This document shows positions 34,488 through 42,637 of a stretch of 64,000 nucleotides of DNA, one piece after another. This DNA is from Litoreibacter halocynthiae (GTDB lineage: Bacteria > Pseudomonadota > Alphaproteobacteria > Rhodobacterales > Rhodobacteraceae). Positions within the stretch are counted from its first letter, which is position 1. Every line of letters begins with the position of its first letter. The notes beneath the pieces were generated by a model. That model was given only the letters and a program-made list of their open reading frames with translations, was not told the origin of the DNA and did no database searches. The stretch spans positions 1 through 64,000 of the forward strand of contig NZ_SOBH01000005.1 of the NCBI RefSeq assembly GCF_004365635.1, given 5' to 3'. The position numbers were made by a program, and so were the translations under genes.

Positions 34488-34942
34488 TGGCAAAGTCAGG
34501 ACTATTTATTTCAGCTTTTCTGTTTGTCGCTGGAGCTGCAATCGTCTGGCAACAGTTGCAGCCCGTGCCCTCGGGTGCGCATTCGATGACGCCTCCAGAC
34601 TTGTCCGATGTTTCCGAAGGCGGGGCGATTGTACAGGTCACAATTCCTCCTGAGTTCTCCTCCAACGCTCAGATCGGAAAACGTGTATTCGATGGCAAAT
34701 GTGCGGACTGCCACGGCGCGAATGCGGCAGGCCAAAATGGCGTTGCTCCACCGCTGGTACACAAGATTTACGAACCAAGTCACCACGGCGACAGCTCATT
34801 TATATTGGCTGCAAAAAACGGGGTGCGAGCACACCATTGGCGGTTTGGCAACATGCCCGCGGTCGAGGGCTTAACTGACGCGGATGTAAAAATGGTCGTG
34901 GCTTACGTGCGCGAGTTGCAGCGGGCCAACGGGATAAATTAG
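34487..34942 (+). CDS. Monohaem c-type cytochrome (1)
   Basis: 151 residues: signal/anchor helix, one haem site CADCH near residue 73-77, and a Met in HWRFGNMPAVEGLTD as likely sixth ligand. Class I fold. Starts at the last base of the transpeptidase stop codon. It may carry electrons from the oxidase product side or from Cu(I). The partner is inferred from operon position. Confidence 0.9.
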   Translation: MAKSGLFISAFLFVAGAAIVWQQLQPVPSGAHSMTPPDLSDVSEGGAIVQVTIPPEFSSNAQIGKRVFDGKCADCHGANAAGQNGVAPPLVHKIYEPSHHGDSSFILAAKNGVRAHHWRFGNMPAVEGLTDADVKMVVAYVRELQRANGIN

Positions 34943-34961
34943 CAAAACAAGGATATGGGTT

Positions 34962-35531
34962 ATGAGAGCAAGAGTTTGGATAATTTCCACAGTTATTGCG
35001 TCGATAGGCGTTGCAGCCTTTGCGCATAATGGGGCAACCGGTATCGTCAAAGAACGCATGGATGGTATGTCCGCAATGGGCAAAGCCGTTAAGGTGCTGA
35101 CACCGATGATGCGCGGGAAAACATCCTACGACGCGGACCAAGTGCGCGCTTCGGCAGATGTGATGATTATGCATTCAGGTGAACAGATGACGCGTCTGTT
35201 CCCTGAGGGCACCGGGGCTAAGCCATCGTCAGCCTTGCCAACTGTTTGGGAAGACTGGGATGGTTTTGCTGAATTGGCGGAAAATTTGAAAAGCTATGCC
35301 GAGGGTATGAAACTGGGCGCCGATATTGGTCTAGCGAACGCTGCGGGGCAGCAAAGCTCTTCAATGATGGGGGGGGCGGCGAGCGGTTCCATGGGCGGCG
35401 GCATGATGGGCGGCGCTGAACAAGCAATGACACCTGAAATGTTTGCCGCGATGCCATCGGACAGAGCCTTTGCGGCTGTGGCGCAGACGTGTTCCGCATG
35501 TCATCAGAAATTCCGCGCGGAGGAAAACTGA
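34962..35531 (+). CDS. Cytochrome c' family protein (class II)
   Basis: 189 residues with signal peptide. The haem site CSACHQKFR is near the C-terminus, as in class II four-helix cytochromes, and early ERMDGMSAMGKAVK contains the expected Met. A Met/Gly-rich insert (SSSMMGGAASGSMGGGMMGG, ~125-146) is unusual and could bind Cu(I). These cytochromes bind NO or act as electron carriers. Confidence 0.9.
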   Translation: MRARVWIISTVIASIGVAAFAHNGATGIVKERMDGMSAMGKAVKVLTPMMRGKTSYDADQVRASADVMIMHSGEQMTRLFPEGTGAKPSSALPTVWEDWDGFAELAENLKSYAEGMKLGADIGLANAAGQQSSSMMGGAASGSMGGGMMGGAEQAMTPEMFAAMPSDRAFAAVAQTCSACHQKFRAEEN

Positions 35532-35535
35532 TCCA

Positions 35536-36426
35536 ATGCGAGTTTGGATGTGGTTGCTTTTAGCTGGAGCATGCACTGGCCTTGGAGTTATCGCCGCGAC
35601 TGCCGTATGGCCAATTGGCATCGGAGTAGCAGGGATCACGCAATTAGGAGACGTCGAACGCGGTGCTTATTTGGCGCGCGCAAGCGGATGTATAGCTTGC
35701 CACACAAACGCAGAAGTGGGTGGTGCGCCATTGGCAGGGGGTGCGCCTTTGAAAACAGACTTCGGTAGGTTTTATCCACCAAACCTGACAACAGATGTCG
35801 AGTTTGGGATAGGGGGCTGGACAGTCGATGAGTTTGCGAAAGCAGTTCGGCAGGGAATTTCGCCAGACGGAGAGCCCTACTATCCAACCTTCACGTACCC
35901 GTTCTACGCCAACTTTACGGATCAGGACGTCGCAGATCTTTGGGCGGCATTTCAGACGGTTCCAGCTGTCAATGAGGCGGCACTGCCACACGATACTTCA
36001 TTTCCGTTCGATCAGCGTTGGGGGCTAAAACTCTGGCGTGCGGCCTTCCTTGCCCCAACAAATGTAGAGCCCGTTCAGGGCAAGAGTGATGCCTGGAATA
36101 GAGGGAAACTCCTTGTCAGGGGGGCTGCACATTGCGCAGCATGCCACACGCCGCGCAACCTTGCCGGTGCAAGGATTGCATCCAAACGTTTCACGGGCAA
36201 TGCGCTGCTTCCGGTTGGAGGCAAAGCGCCCTCCATCTTGCCTGAGGATCTTTTGGCCGAAGGGTGGTCTGTGGATGATTTGGCCTATGCGCTTCGGTCT
36301 GGAATTACTCCATCTGGCGATGTTTTCGGAGGCTCTATGGCCGAAGTTGTCAAATTTGGAACCGGTTTCCTAAGTGATGATGACCTAGAGGCCATGGCGA
36401 CCTATGTCATGGATAGTGATATCTAA
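35536..36426 (+). CDS. Dihaem c-type cytochrome
   Basis: 296 residues from the ATG at 35536. N-terminal membrane anchor, then two class I haem domains with CIACH (~52-56) and CAACH (~200-204). It resembles the cytochrome subunits that accept electrons from periplasmic dehydrogenases. The longer frame from 35443 runs inside the previous gene. It sits four bases after the cytochrome c' stop and precedes the oxidase. Confidence 0.9.
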   Translation: MRVWMWLLLAGACTGLGVIAATAVWPIGIGVAGITQLGDVERGAYLARASGCIACHTNAEVGGAPLAGGAPLKTDFGRFYPPNLTTDVEFGIGGWTVDEFAKAVRQGISPDGEPYYPTFTYPFYANFTDQDVADLWAAFQTVPAVNEAALPHDTSFPFDQRWGLKLWRAAFLAPTNVEPVQGKSDAWNRGKLLVRGAAHCAACHTPRNLAGARIASKRFTGNALLPVGGKAPSILPEDLLAEGWSVDDLAYALRSGITPSGDVFGGSMAEVVKFGTGFLSDDDLEAMATYVMDSDI

Positions 36427-36439
36427 AAGGGGGCAATCT

Positions 36440-37828
36440 ATGCTCAGACTTAACCGACGCCAGTTTTTAGCATCCGCTGCTTCGTTTGCAACTTTACCCG
36501 TTGGCGCATCTTTAGCGTCCTCTGATCCAATTGACCTTAATGCGCAGGTTGCTGACCTTCAGTTGTTGCCGAACGGATATGGGAAGACGTCAATTTGGGG
36601 CTTTGAAGGGATGACACCCGGGCCAGAAATCCGGCTCGGACAAGGGCAGCGCGTGCAACGTCGGTTGGTGAACGCCCTACCAGACCCTACCTCTGTTCAT
36701 TGGCACGGTATCCGAATTGATAATGCAATGGACGGTGTCTCTGGCTTGACGCAAGCAGCGGTGCCGCGCGGTGAAACGTTCGATTATGATTTCATAGCGC
36801 CTGACGCAGGAACCTATTGGTATCACGCCCATAACCGATCATTTGAACAAGTCGCCCGCGGGCTGGCCGGGGCATTGATTGTTGAAGAAGCTGATACAAT
36901 TGACGTGGACCGAGAAGAGGTTCTGATCCTCGATGATTGGTTACTTGACCCCGATACGGCCCAAATCGTGAGTGATTTCGCGGCACCCCACGCAAGGAGC
37001 CATGGGGGCAGAATTGGAAATTTCGTTACAACCAATGGCATCTATAATTTGGCATTGAATGCGCGGCAAAACGAACGGATGAGGCTGCGCATAATCAATG
37101 CGTCTAACGCCCGGGTTTTTCCCTTACGACTAGATGGCTTGGAAGGGTGGACTGTTGCCTTGGATGGAATGCCGCTTTTGAAGCCGGAACCTGTTACGGA
37201 AACGATCATTCTGGGGCCTGCTCAACGCATTGACCTGATTGTTGATGTCGTGGCCAGCGAAGGAGAGGCCGCACATGTCGTCCATCTGGGCCAATCCGAC
37301 GCCGCCAGTCAGGTTGCTTTTGAAGTTAGTTCTGGCGGTGCTGCCACGCGCCGTGGTGCGCCAGCGCCCCTGCCACCGAATGCACATCAGATGGTTGATC
37401 TTAGCAAAGCCAAAGCGATGCCCTTGAAGATGGAAGGCGGCGCGATGGGAGGGCTTCGATCCGCGACCTTGGATGGCGAGACTAAGTCTATGGCCGAGAT
37501 CGTCGAGGCAGGTCGGTATTGGGCCTTTAACGGAGCAGCTGATGGGCGAGACGGTCCAGCCTTTACAAAGCTTTCGCAAGGCGAGCATGTCCACCTTACC
37601 ATTGCCAACGACACGGCATTTCCGCACGCAATGCATCTGCATGGCATGCATTTTCACGAAGTCAATGCGGATGGAAGCCTCGGGCCGTTGCGGGATACAA
37701 CTCTGATCGAGAGAGGAAATAGTCGCGATATTGCGTTTGTCGCTGACAATCCTGGAAAGTGGTTGTTGCATTGCCACATGCTGTCCCACGCGGCGTCTGG
37801 CATGAGCACATGGATTGATGTGGCATGA
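36440..37828 (+). CDS. Periplasmic multicopper oxidase (2)
   Basis: 462 residues from the ATG at 36440, with Tat signal (LNRRQFLASAASFATLPVG). Copper ligands: HWHGIRIDNAMDG, YWYHAHNRS, HAMHLHGMHFH and LLHCHMLSHAASGM. It is related to copy 3 at 44881 (shared AMDGV and RIGN blocks). It ends with an overlap into the next cytochrome gene (ATGA). Together with the cytochromes it could oxidise Cu(I) and pass electrons on, or reduce oxygen directly. Confidence 0.93.
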   Translation: MLRLNRRQFLASAASFATLPVGASLASSDPIDLNAQVADLQLLPNGYGKTSIWGFEGMTPGPEIRLGQGQRVQRRLVNALPDPTSVHWHGIRIDNAMDGVSGLTQAAVPRGETFDYDFIAPDAGTYWYHAHNRSFEQVARGLAGALIVEEADTIDVDREEVLILDDWLLDPDTAQIVSDFAAPHARSHGGRIGNFVTTNGIYNLALNARQNERMRLRIINASNARVFPLRLDGLEGWTVALDGMPLLKPEPVTETIILGPAQRIDLIVDVVASEGEAAHVVHLGQSDAASQVAFEVSSGGAATRRGAPAPLPPNAHQMVDLSKAKAMPLKMEGGAMGGLRSATLDGETKSMAEIVEAGRYWAFNGAADGRDGPAFTKLSQGEHVHLTIANDTAFPHAMHLHGMHFHEVNADGSLGPLRDTTLIERGNSRDIAFVADNPGKWLLHCHMLSHAASGMSTWIDVA

Positions 37829-38298
37829 GGCACCGACTTGCATATGGCGGGCTGGCCGCATTGGTTCTTGCGGCCGGATCTGCGATTGTTTGGGCAAATT
37901 CGCATGCTGATCTGCCGATTGCAGCAGACTTCCCTATCGATATTGCTAAAGGTGAGTCCCTGTATTTAGAGAGCTGCGCATCATGCCATGGCGCCAATCT
38001 GGAGGGCCAGGAAGATTGGCAAAGCCCTGGGGACGATGGTAAGTTAAAGGCCCCACCGCATGATGAGACGGGCCACACCTGGCACCATCCTGACAGCCTG
38101 CTTTTCACTTACACCAAACTTGGTGGAAAAGAGACTTTGGCGGCACAAGGCATGGAATTTAATAGCGGCATGCCGGGATTTGGGAATCAGCTCAGCAACC
38201 CGGAAATCTGGAGCATTATCGCTTACATCAAGTCAACATGGCCCGAACGGGCCCGTATGGTTCAGGCAGAACGGACAGCCGCAGACGATGGTTCATAA
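37825..38298 (+). CDS. Monohaem c-type cytochrome (2)
   Basis: 157 residues with signal/anchor helix, haem site CASCHGANLEGQ (~52-56), and a Met in FNSGMPGFG as probable axial ligand. Coupled to the oxidase by a four-base overlap, suggesting a direct redox partner. Confidence 0.9.
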   Translation: MRHRLAYGGLAALVLAAGSAIVWANSHADLPIAADFPIDIAKGESLYLESCASCHGANLEGQEDWQSPGDDGKLKAPPHDETGHTWHHPDSLLFTYTKLGGKETLAAQGMEFNSGMPGFGNQLSNPEIWSIIAYIKSTWPERARMVQAERTAADDGS

Positions 38299-38308
38299 GG
38301 GAAATGAT

Positions 38309-39028
38309 ATGAGAATACTTTTCGCAAGCATTGCATTGCTGCTCTTGCCGTTTTCAGCATTTGCTGACGGGTTGGACGAGGGACGGATCAAGGAACTGGT
38401 TCTTGAAGCTATTCGGGAAAACCCTGAGATCGTTCTGGAGGCTGTGGGGATCATTGAAGCACGCGAAAGCGCCGCGCAAGCGGCTGCGTCGATGCAGGTT
38501 CTGTCCTCTCAAAGAGCGGCTCTCGAGCAAGATACCAATGCGCCTGTGCTGGGAAATCCCGAAGGCGATGTCACGGTTGTGGAGTTCTTCGACTATAATT
38601 GCCCATACTGTCGCCAAGTGAAACCGCATATGGAGGCGCTTCTGGCTGCGGATGAAAATGTGCGCGTCGTGTACCGCGAATGGCCGATTCTTGGGGAGGG
38701 ATCAGTTTTTGCGGCCAAAGCTGCGTTGGCATCACGCGAACAGGGCAAATATGATGAATTTCATTGGGCTATGATGGGTCTCAGCGGTCGGGCCGAGGAG
38801 GAGACTGTGATCCGTGCCGCTGAACAGATTGGCCTCGACATCGGCAAATTGCGCCGGGACATGAATGCGCCTGAGGTGGTCGAACATATTGAGACATCGA
38901 TGGATCTTGCCCGCACGCTTGGCTTTAACGGAACACCCTCTTTTGTCATTGGGGAGGCACTGGCCCCAGGTCTGATCGACGCGGATCAGATGATTGAGCT
39001 CGTTAATCAGGCACGCGTTGCGAACTAG
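38309..39028 (+). CDS. DsbA-family thiol oxidoreductase (1), ScsC-like
   Basis: 239 residues from the ATG at 38309 (AAGGGAA upstream). Signal peptide, helical N-terminal region (EGRIKELVLEAIRENPEIVL), thioredoxin fold with CPYC at ~100-103 and cis-Pro loop GTPSF. This layout fits the ScsC/DsbG-like proteins of copper-tolerance (scs) systems. Last gene of the operon, convergent with copZ. It likely repairs copper-damaged disulfides together with the DsbD-like protein at 42638. Confidence 0.92.
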   Translation: MRILFASIALLLLPFSAFADGLDEGRIKELVLEAIRENPEIVLEAVGIIEARESAAQAAASMQVLSSQRAALEQDTNAPVLGNPEGDVTVVEFFDYNCPYCRQVKPHMEALLAADENVRVVYREWPILGEGSVFAAKAALASREQGKYDEFHWAMMGLSGRAEEETVIRAAEQIGLDIGKLRRDMNAPEVVEHIETSMDLARTLGFNGTPSFVIGEALAPGLIDADQMIELVNQARVAN

Positions 39029-39053
39029 TTTTGTAGGGTTTGTAAGTACCGGC

Positions 39054-39248
39054 TTAGGCGGCGGCTGCCTCATAGCCTGCATCCAGAATGGCTTCTTGCA
39101 CATCGGACTGCCCAAGGTTGCTTGAGACTGAAACGTGACGCGTTTCAGTCTCAATCTCTATGCCCGCTGTGGGGTCTTTGGCCAGTATTGCTTTTTTGAT
39201 TGCCGCCGTGCAGTGGCCGCAGCTCATATCAGGGACGTGAAATTTCAT
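39054..39248 (-). CDS. copZ: CopZ-like copper chaperone
   Basis: 64 residues from the ATG at 39248 (GGAG eight bases upstream); ATG 39260 would add four residues. A single HMA domain with the metal site MSCGHC near residues 8-13. It hands Cu(I) to the ATPase or to CueR. Divergent from the second copper ATPase gene with its own CueR-type operator. Confidence 0.92.
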   Translation of the reverse strand: MKFHVPDMSCGHCTAAIKKAILAKDPTAGIEIETETRHVSVSSNLGQSDVQEAILDAGYEAAAA

Positions 39249-39275
39249 GTGGTGCTCCATCAAAAGAATAAGCTC

Positions 39276-39306
39276 TAGATGGGGCTTCCAGTTGGCCGAA
39301 GGTCAA
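39276..39306 (-). promoter_or_regulatory. CueR-type promoter of copZ
   Basis: Minus-strand TTGACC (39306-39301), 19 bases, CATCTA (39281-39276). Spacer has CCTTCGGCC/AACTGGAAG arms. Confidence 0.82.
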
Positions 39307-39342
39307 GCTTTATCGTGAATTTTTTGAAGAGAATCTTTTCTC

Positions 39343-39373
39343 TTGAGCTTCCAGTAGCTGGAATCCATATCGG
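39343..39373 (+). promoter_or_regulatory. CueR-type promoter of the second copper ATPase
   Basis: TTGAGC (39343-39348), 19 bases, TATCGG (39368-39373), with CTTCCAGTAGCTGGAA dyad. The mRNA would start some 20 bases before the ATG at 39401. Confidence 0.85.
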
Positions 39374-39400
39374 TTGAGGTGGAAACCAAAGGAATTACCA

Positions 39401-41911
39401 ATGCCCGATTCGAATATCATCAATCTGTCTGTCGAAGGCATGAGCTGTGCGTCCTGCGTTGGCCGTGTAGATCGGGTTTTGGCGACAGTGCCGGGTGTGC
39501 AGGGCGTATCCGTGAATTTGGCCGCCGAAACGGCATCGTTTGAAGCGAAAGGAGCCGAGCCACTCAAGGCGGCCGCGGCGGCCCTGACGGATCTAGGATA
39601 TCCGGCGCGAACGTCTCGGGTCACGCTGAACGTGGCTTCGATGACCTGCGCATCGTGCGTGGGCCGGGTTGAAAAGGCGCTTGCAGCGGTTTCGGGCGTG
39701 GTCGATGTATCCGTCAACTTGGCCTCTGAGACTGCCACAGTGGAATATCTAGACGGGGTCACGACGCCGGCGGCATTGAGCGCAGCCAGCAAAACGGCTG
39801 GATATCCCGCCGAGATTGCCCAAGCTGATGCGCAAATCACTCGTGTAGAGCGCAAGGCCGATGAAGCGCACACACTACGGCGGCGTATGATTTTCGCGGC
39901 AATTCTAACAGCACCTGTCTTTGTCATGGAGATGGGCGCGCATGCAATTCCCGCCTTTCACATGCTCTTAGAGCGCACGATTGGAACGCAGACCTCGTGG
40001 TTGATCCAATTCGTGCTGACCACCATTGTGTTGTTTGGCCCCGGACGTCAATTCTTTTCCAAGGGCTTGCCTGCCTTGGTCAAAGGCGCTCCGGATATGA
40101 ACAGCCTTGTTGCACTTGGGACGGGGGCGGCTTGGACATACTCGGTTGTTGCCACCTTCCTACCTGCGCTTTTGCCGGATGGTGTCCGTGCAGTTTACTT
40201 CGAGGCTGCCGCCGTCATTGTCGTTTTGATTTTGTTGGGCCGCTTTCTAGAGGCCCGCGCGAAGGGCCGCACTGGTGCCGCGATTCAATCGCTTTTAGGA
40301 TTGCGGTCCAAGACCGCACGCGTGATCCGGAATGGTGCGCCGCTAGAGATGCAGATTGATGACCTGCGCTTTGGGGATGTGATCCTTGTTCGTCCTGGCG
40401 AACGGATACCGGTTGATGGCGACGTGATCGAAGGCACCAGCAATGTAGATGAAAGCATGATTACGGGTGAGCCATTGGCCGTGTCCAAGGTGGCGGGTGA
40501 TGTTGTCACAGGAGGCACTGTGAACGGCACCGGCAGCCTGACCTTCGGCGCGACCCGCGTTGGCGCCGATACAACATTGGCTCAGATCATTCGCATGGTT
40601 GAGGAGGCACAGGGAGCCAAACTACCCATTCAGGGGCTCGTCGATCGCGTCACTATGTGGTTCGTGCCAGCGGTGCTGGGCCTTGCCGCACTGACGGTGG
40701 CAGTCTGGCTTGCAGTTGGCCCTGACCCCGCGCTGACCTTTGCGCTGGTTGCTGGCGTTTCCGTGCTTATCATCGCGTGCCCCTGTGCCATGGGGCTGGC
40801 TACGCCGACCTCGATTATGGTTGGGACGGGCAGGGCGGCAGAAATGGGAGTGCTGTTTCGCAAAGGTGACGCGCTTCAAGGCCTAAGCGATGTGGACGTA
40901 ATCGCGCTCGACAAAACCGGGACCGTGACGCAGGGAAGGCCGACACTGACCGATTTTGTCTTGGTGGAGGGCTTTGATCGGGTGGAGGCCTTGCGCCTTA
41001 TTGCATCTGTCGAAGCGCAATCAGAGCATCCAATTGCCGAGGCCATCGCGCACAGCGCGCGGGGCGAGGGGATTGAGTTGGCCAAGCCAAGTGCGTTCAC
41101 CTCCATTACGGGATACGGGGTCGAAGCTACAGTTGAAGGCCGAAGGGTACTGGTTGGCGCGGACCGCCTGATGACCCGTGAAGGGATCGACCTTGGCCCA
41201 CTCGTAAGGGAAGAAAGCCGATTGGCTGAACGCGGCAGGACAGCGCTTTACGCCGCCATCGACGGACAGCTAGCAGCGGTAATCGCTGTGGCCGACCCCG
41301 TCAAAATATCCAGTGCAGCGGCTATATCAGCATTGCGTGCGCGAGGCATAAAGGTCGTGATGATTACCGGAGACAAGGAGGAAACAGCGCAAGCAATCGC
41401 CCGCGAGACCGGGATCGATCATGTTGTGGCGGGCGTTTTGCCGGACGGCAAGGTCGCTGCTTTGGATAGCATGCGCGCGGTTGGGACGCGCATCGCCTTC
41501 GTGGGCGACGGTATCAACGACGCCCCCGCACTTGCCCACGCGGATGTGGGCATTGCAATCGGCACCGGCACCGATGTGGCAATCGAAAGCGCTGATGTGG
41601 TCTTGATGTCCGGCGATTTGCGCGGTGTGGTCAATGCCATCGAGGTTTCCCAAGCGACGATGCGCAACATACGCCAAAACCTAATCTGGGCGTTCAGCTA
41701 TAACGCGGCCCTTATTCCGGTTGCTGCGGGTGTCCTGTATCCGGCCTTTGGCTTGCTTTTGTCGCCTGTCTTTGCAGCCGGTGCGATGGCGCTATCTTCG
41801 GTCTCTGTCCTCACCAACGCGCTGCGCTTGCGCCGTGTGAAGCCGTTGATGTCGGAGGGCGACTCGCCAGATTCCCACCACGCGAACTTGACCTCCCAGC
41901 CCGCAGAATAG
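39401..41911 (+). CDS. copA: Copper-exporting P1B-type ATPase with two HMA domains
   Basis: 836 residues from the ATG at 39401 (AAAGGA upstream). Two N-terminal HMA domains with CASC at 16-19 and 83-86. Transport motif CPC at 460-462, phosphorylation Asp504, and [20 protein letters not shown]. Classical CopA layout, unlike the first ATPase at 16308. It is followed after nine bases by cueR, so both are probably one transcript under the CueR-type promoter. Confidence 0.96.
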   Translation: MPDSNIINLSVEGMSCASCVGRVDRVLATVPGVQGVSVNLAAETASFEAKGAEPLKAAAAALTDLGYPARTSRVTLNVASMTCASCVGRVEKALAAVSGVVDVSVNLASETATVEYLDGVTTPAALSAASKTAGYPAEIAQADAQITRVERKADEAHTLRRRMIFAAILTAPVFVMEMGAHAIPAFHMLLERTIGTQTSWLIQFVLTTIVLFGPGRQFFSKGLPALVKGAPDMNSLVALGTGAAWTYSVVATFLPALLPDGVRAVYFEAAAVIVVLILLGRFLEARAKGRTGAAIQSLLGLRSKTARVIRNGAPLEMQIDDLRFGDVILVRPGERIPVDGDVIEGTSNVDESMITGEPLAVSKVAGDVVTGGTVNGTGSLTFGATRVGADTTLAQIIRMVEEAQGAKLPIQGLVDRVTMWFVPAVLGLAALTVAVWLAVGPDPALTFALVAGVSVLIIACPCAMGLATPTSIMVGTGRAAEMGVLFRKGDALQGLSDVDVIALDKTGTVTQGRPTLTDFVLVEGFDRVEALRLIASVEAQSEHPIAEAIAHSARGEGIELAKPSAFTSITGYGVEATVEGRRVLVGADRLMTREGIDLGPLVREESRLAERGRTALYAAIDGQLAAVIAVADPVKISSAAAISALRARGIKVVMITGDKEETAQAIARETGIDHVVAGVLPDGKVAALDSMRAVGTRIAFVGDGINDAPALAHADVGIAIGTGTDVAIESADVVLMSGDLRGVVNAIEVSQATMRNIRQNLIWAFSYNAALIPVAAGVLYPAFGLLLSPVFAAGAMALSSVSVLTNALRLRRVKPLMSEGDSPDSHHANLTSQPAE

Positions 41912-41920
41912 GAGCTTAGA

Positions 41921-42316
41921 ATGAACATTGGAGAAGTCGCCGAACGCGCAGGCGTGCCGCCCAAAACCATCCGCTATTATGAAGACATAGGCCTGATCTG
42001 CCCCTTGCGGAGCGACAATGGCTACCGCGCGTTTCAGCCAAAGGATCTACACAAGCTCGCGTTTCTGGGTCGGGCTCGCGCGCTTGGGTTCTCCATCGAA
42101 GACTGTCGCACACTGTTGGCTCTTTACGATGACAGTACCCGCGAAAGTGCGCAGGTTAAGCAGATCGCGGAAGAACACCTGCATCAAATCGACGAGAAAA
42201 TAGCGCAATTGCAGTCTATGCGAAATACGCTAGCTCATCTTGTAGAGGCATGTCAGGGCGATCACAGACCTGATTGTCCTATTCTCGAAGATTTGTCGAA
42301 CACCCTCGTAGATTGA
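41921..42316 (+). CDS. cueR: CueR, Cu(I)-responsive MerR-family regulator
   Basis: 131 residues. MerR winged helix (IGEVAERAGVPPKTIRYYEDIGL), long coiled coil, and the metal loop CQGDHRPDCPIL with Cys111 and Cys119, matching the CueR pair. Position 76 is Ser, not Cys, as in monovalent-metal sensors. It should activate the island promoters with 19-base spacers and GGAAG-type arms. It is downstream of the ATPase gene, so it is self-induced. Confidence 0.95.
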   Translation: MNIGEVAERAGVPPKTIRYYEDIGLICPLRSDNGYRAFQPKDLHKLAFLGRARALGFSIEDCRTLLALYDDSTRESAQVKQIAEEHLHQIDEKIAQLQSMRNTLAHLVEACQGDHRPDCPILEDLSNTLVD

Positions 42317-42350
42317 GGGCAAAAATCTTGCGGAAGGGCGTCTCAATGAA

Positions 42351-42369
42351 TTGAAAGATACATATCATT
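42351..42369 (+). promoter_or_regulatory. Second copy of the repeated 19-bp motif
   Basis: TTGAAAGATACATATCATT, differing at two bases from 33812-33830. The only downstream coding potential on this strand is a tiny open frame. Confidence 0.4.
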
Positions 42370-42408
42370 CTGGCGCGGCATTAACTAGCAGCCTCATGGT
42401 TCAGGAGT

Positions 42409-42486
42409 TTGGCATCTTTTGTGTTTGTAATTGGCACGATCGGTGCCGTTTCCGGATTTAGAGCCGTTTATCTTAAAGAGCGTTAA
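42409..42486 (+). CDS. Possible 25-residue membrane peptide
   Basis: Frame from TTG 42409 (or GTG 42421) encodes a hydrophobic stretch, ASFVFVIGTIGAVSGF, ending RAVYLKER. AGGAG lies nearby but is badly spaced for either start. Supported only by the conserved motif upstream and the sharply amphipathic composition. It may not be translated. Confidence 0.2.
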   Translation: MASFVFVIGTIGAVSGFRAVYLKER

Positions 42487-42637
42487 CTGAAACGTGCATG
42501 CGCCGGAGAGGACTCAATTATTGAATTGGGAATCGGACGTTGACCGAAAACCCGATGGTAGTTCTTATCAAACCTTGGATGCCTTCTCGAGCCATGGGGT
42601 GGTTCTACAATAAGAGCGCTGCACCAGTCAGCAAAGT

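Larger units (their letters stand above)
42317..42637. other. Gene-poor region after cueR
   Basis: 321 bases between cueR and the convergent dsbD-like gene. It holds the second copy of the 19-bp motif (42351-42369) and a possible 25-codon peptide (42409-42486). Nothing else is evident: no clear terminator, no IS end. Confidence 0.5.

Noticed and set aside
42539-42569. TTGACC with a 19-base gap to TTATCA on the plus strand
   Set aside because: No dyad in the spacer and no gene downstream on that strand.
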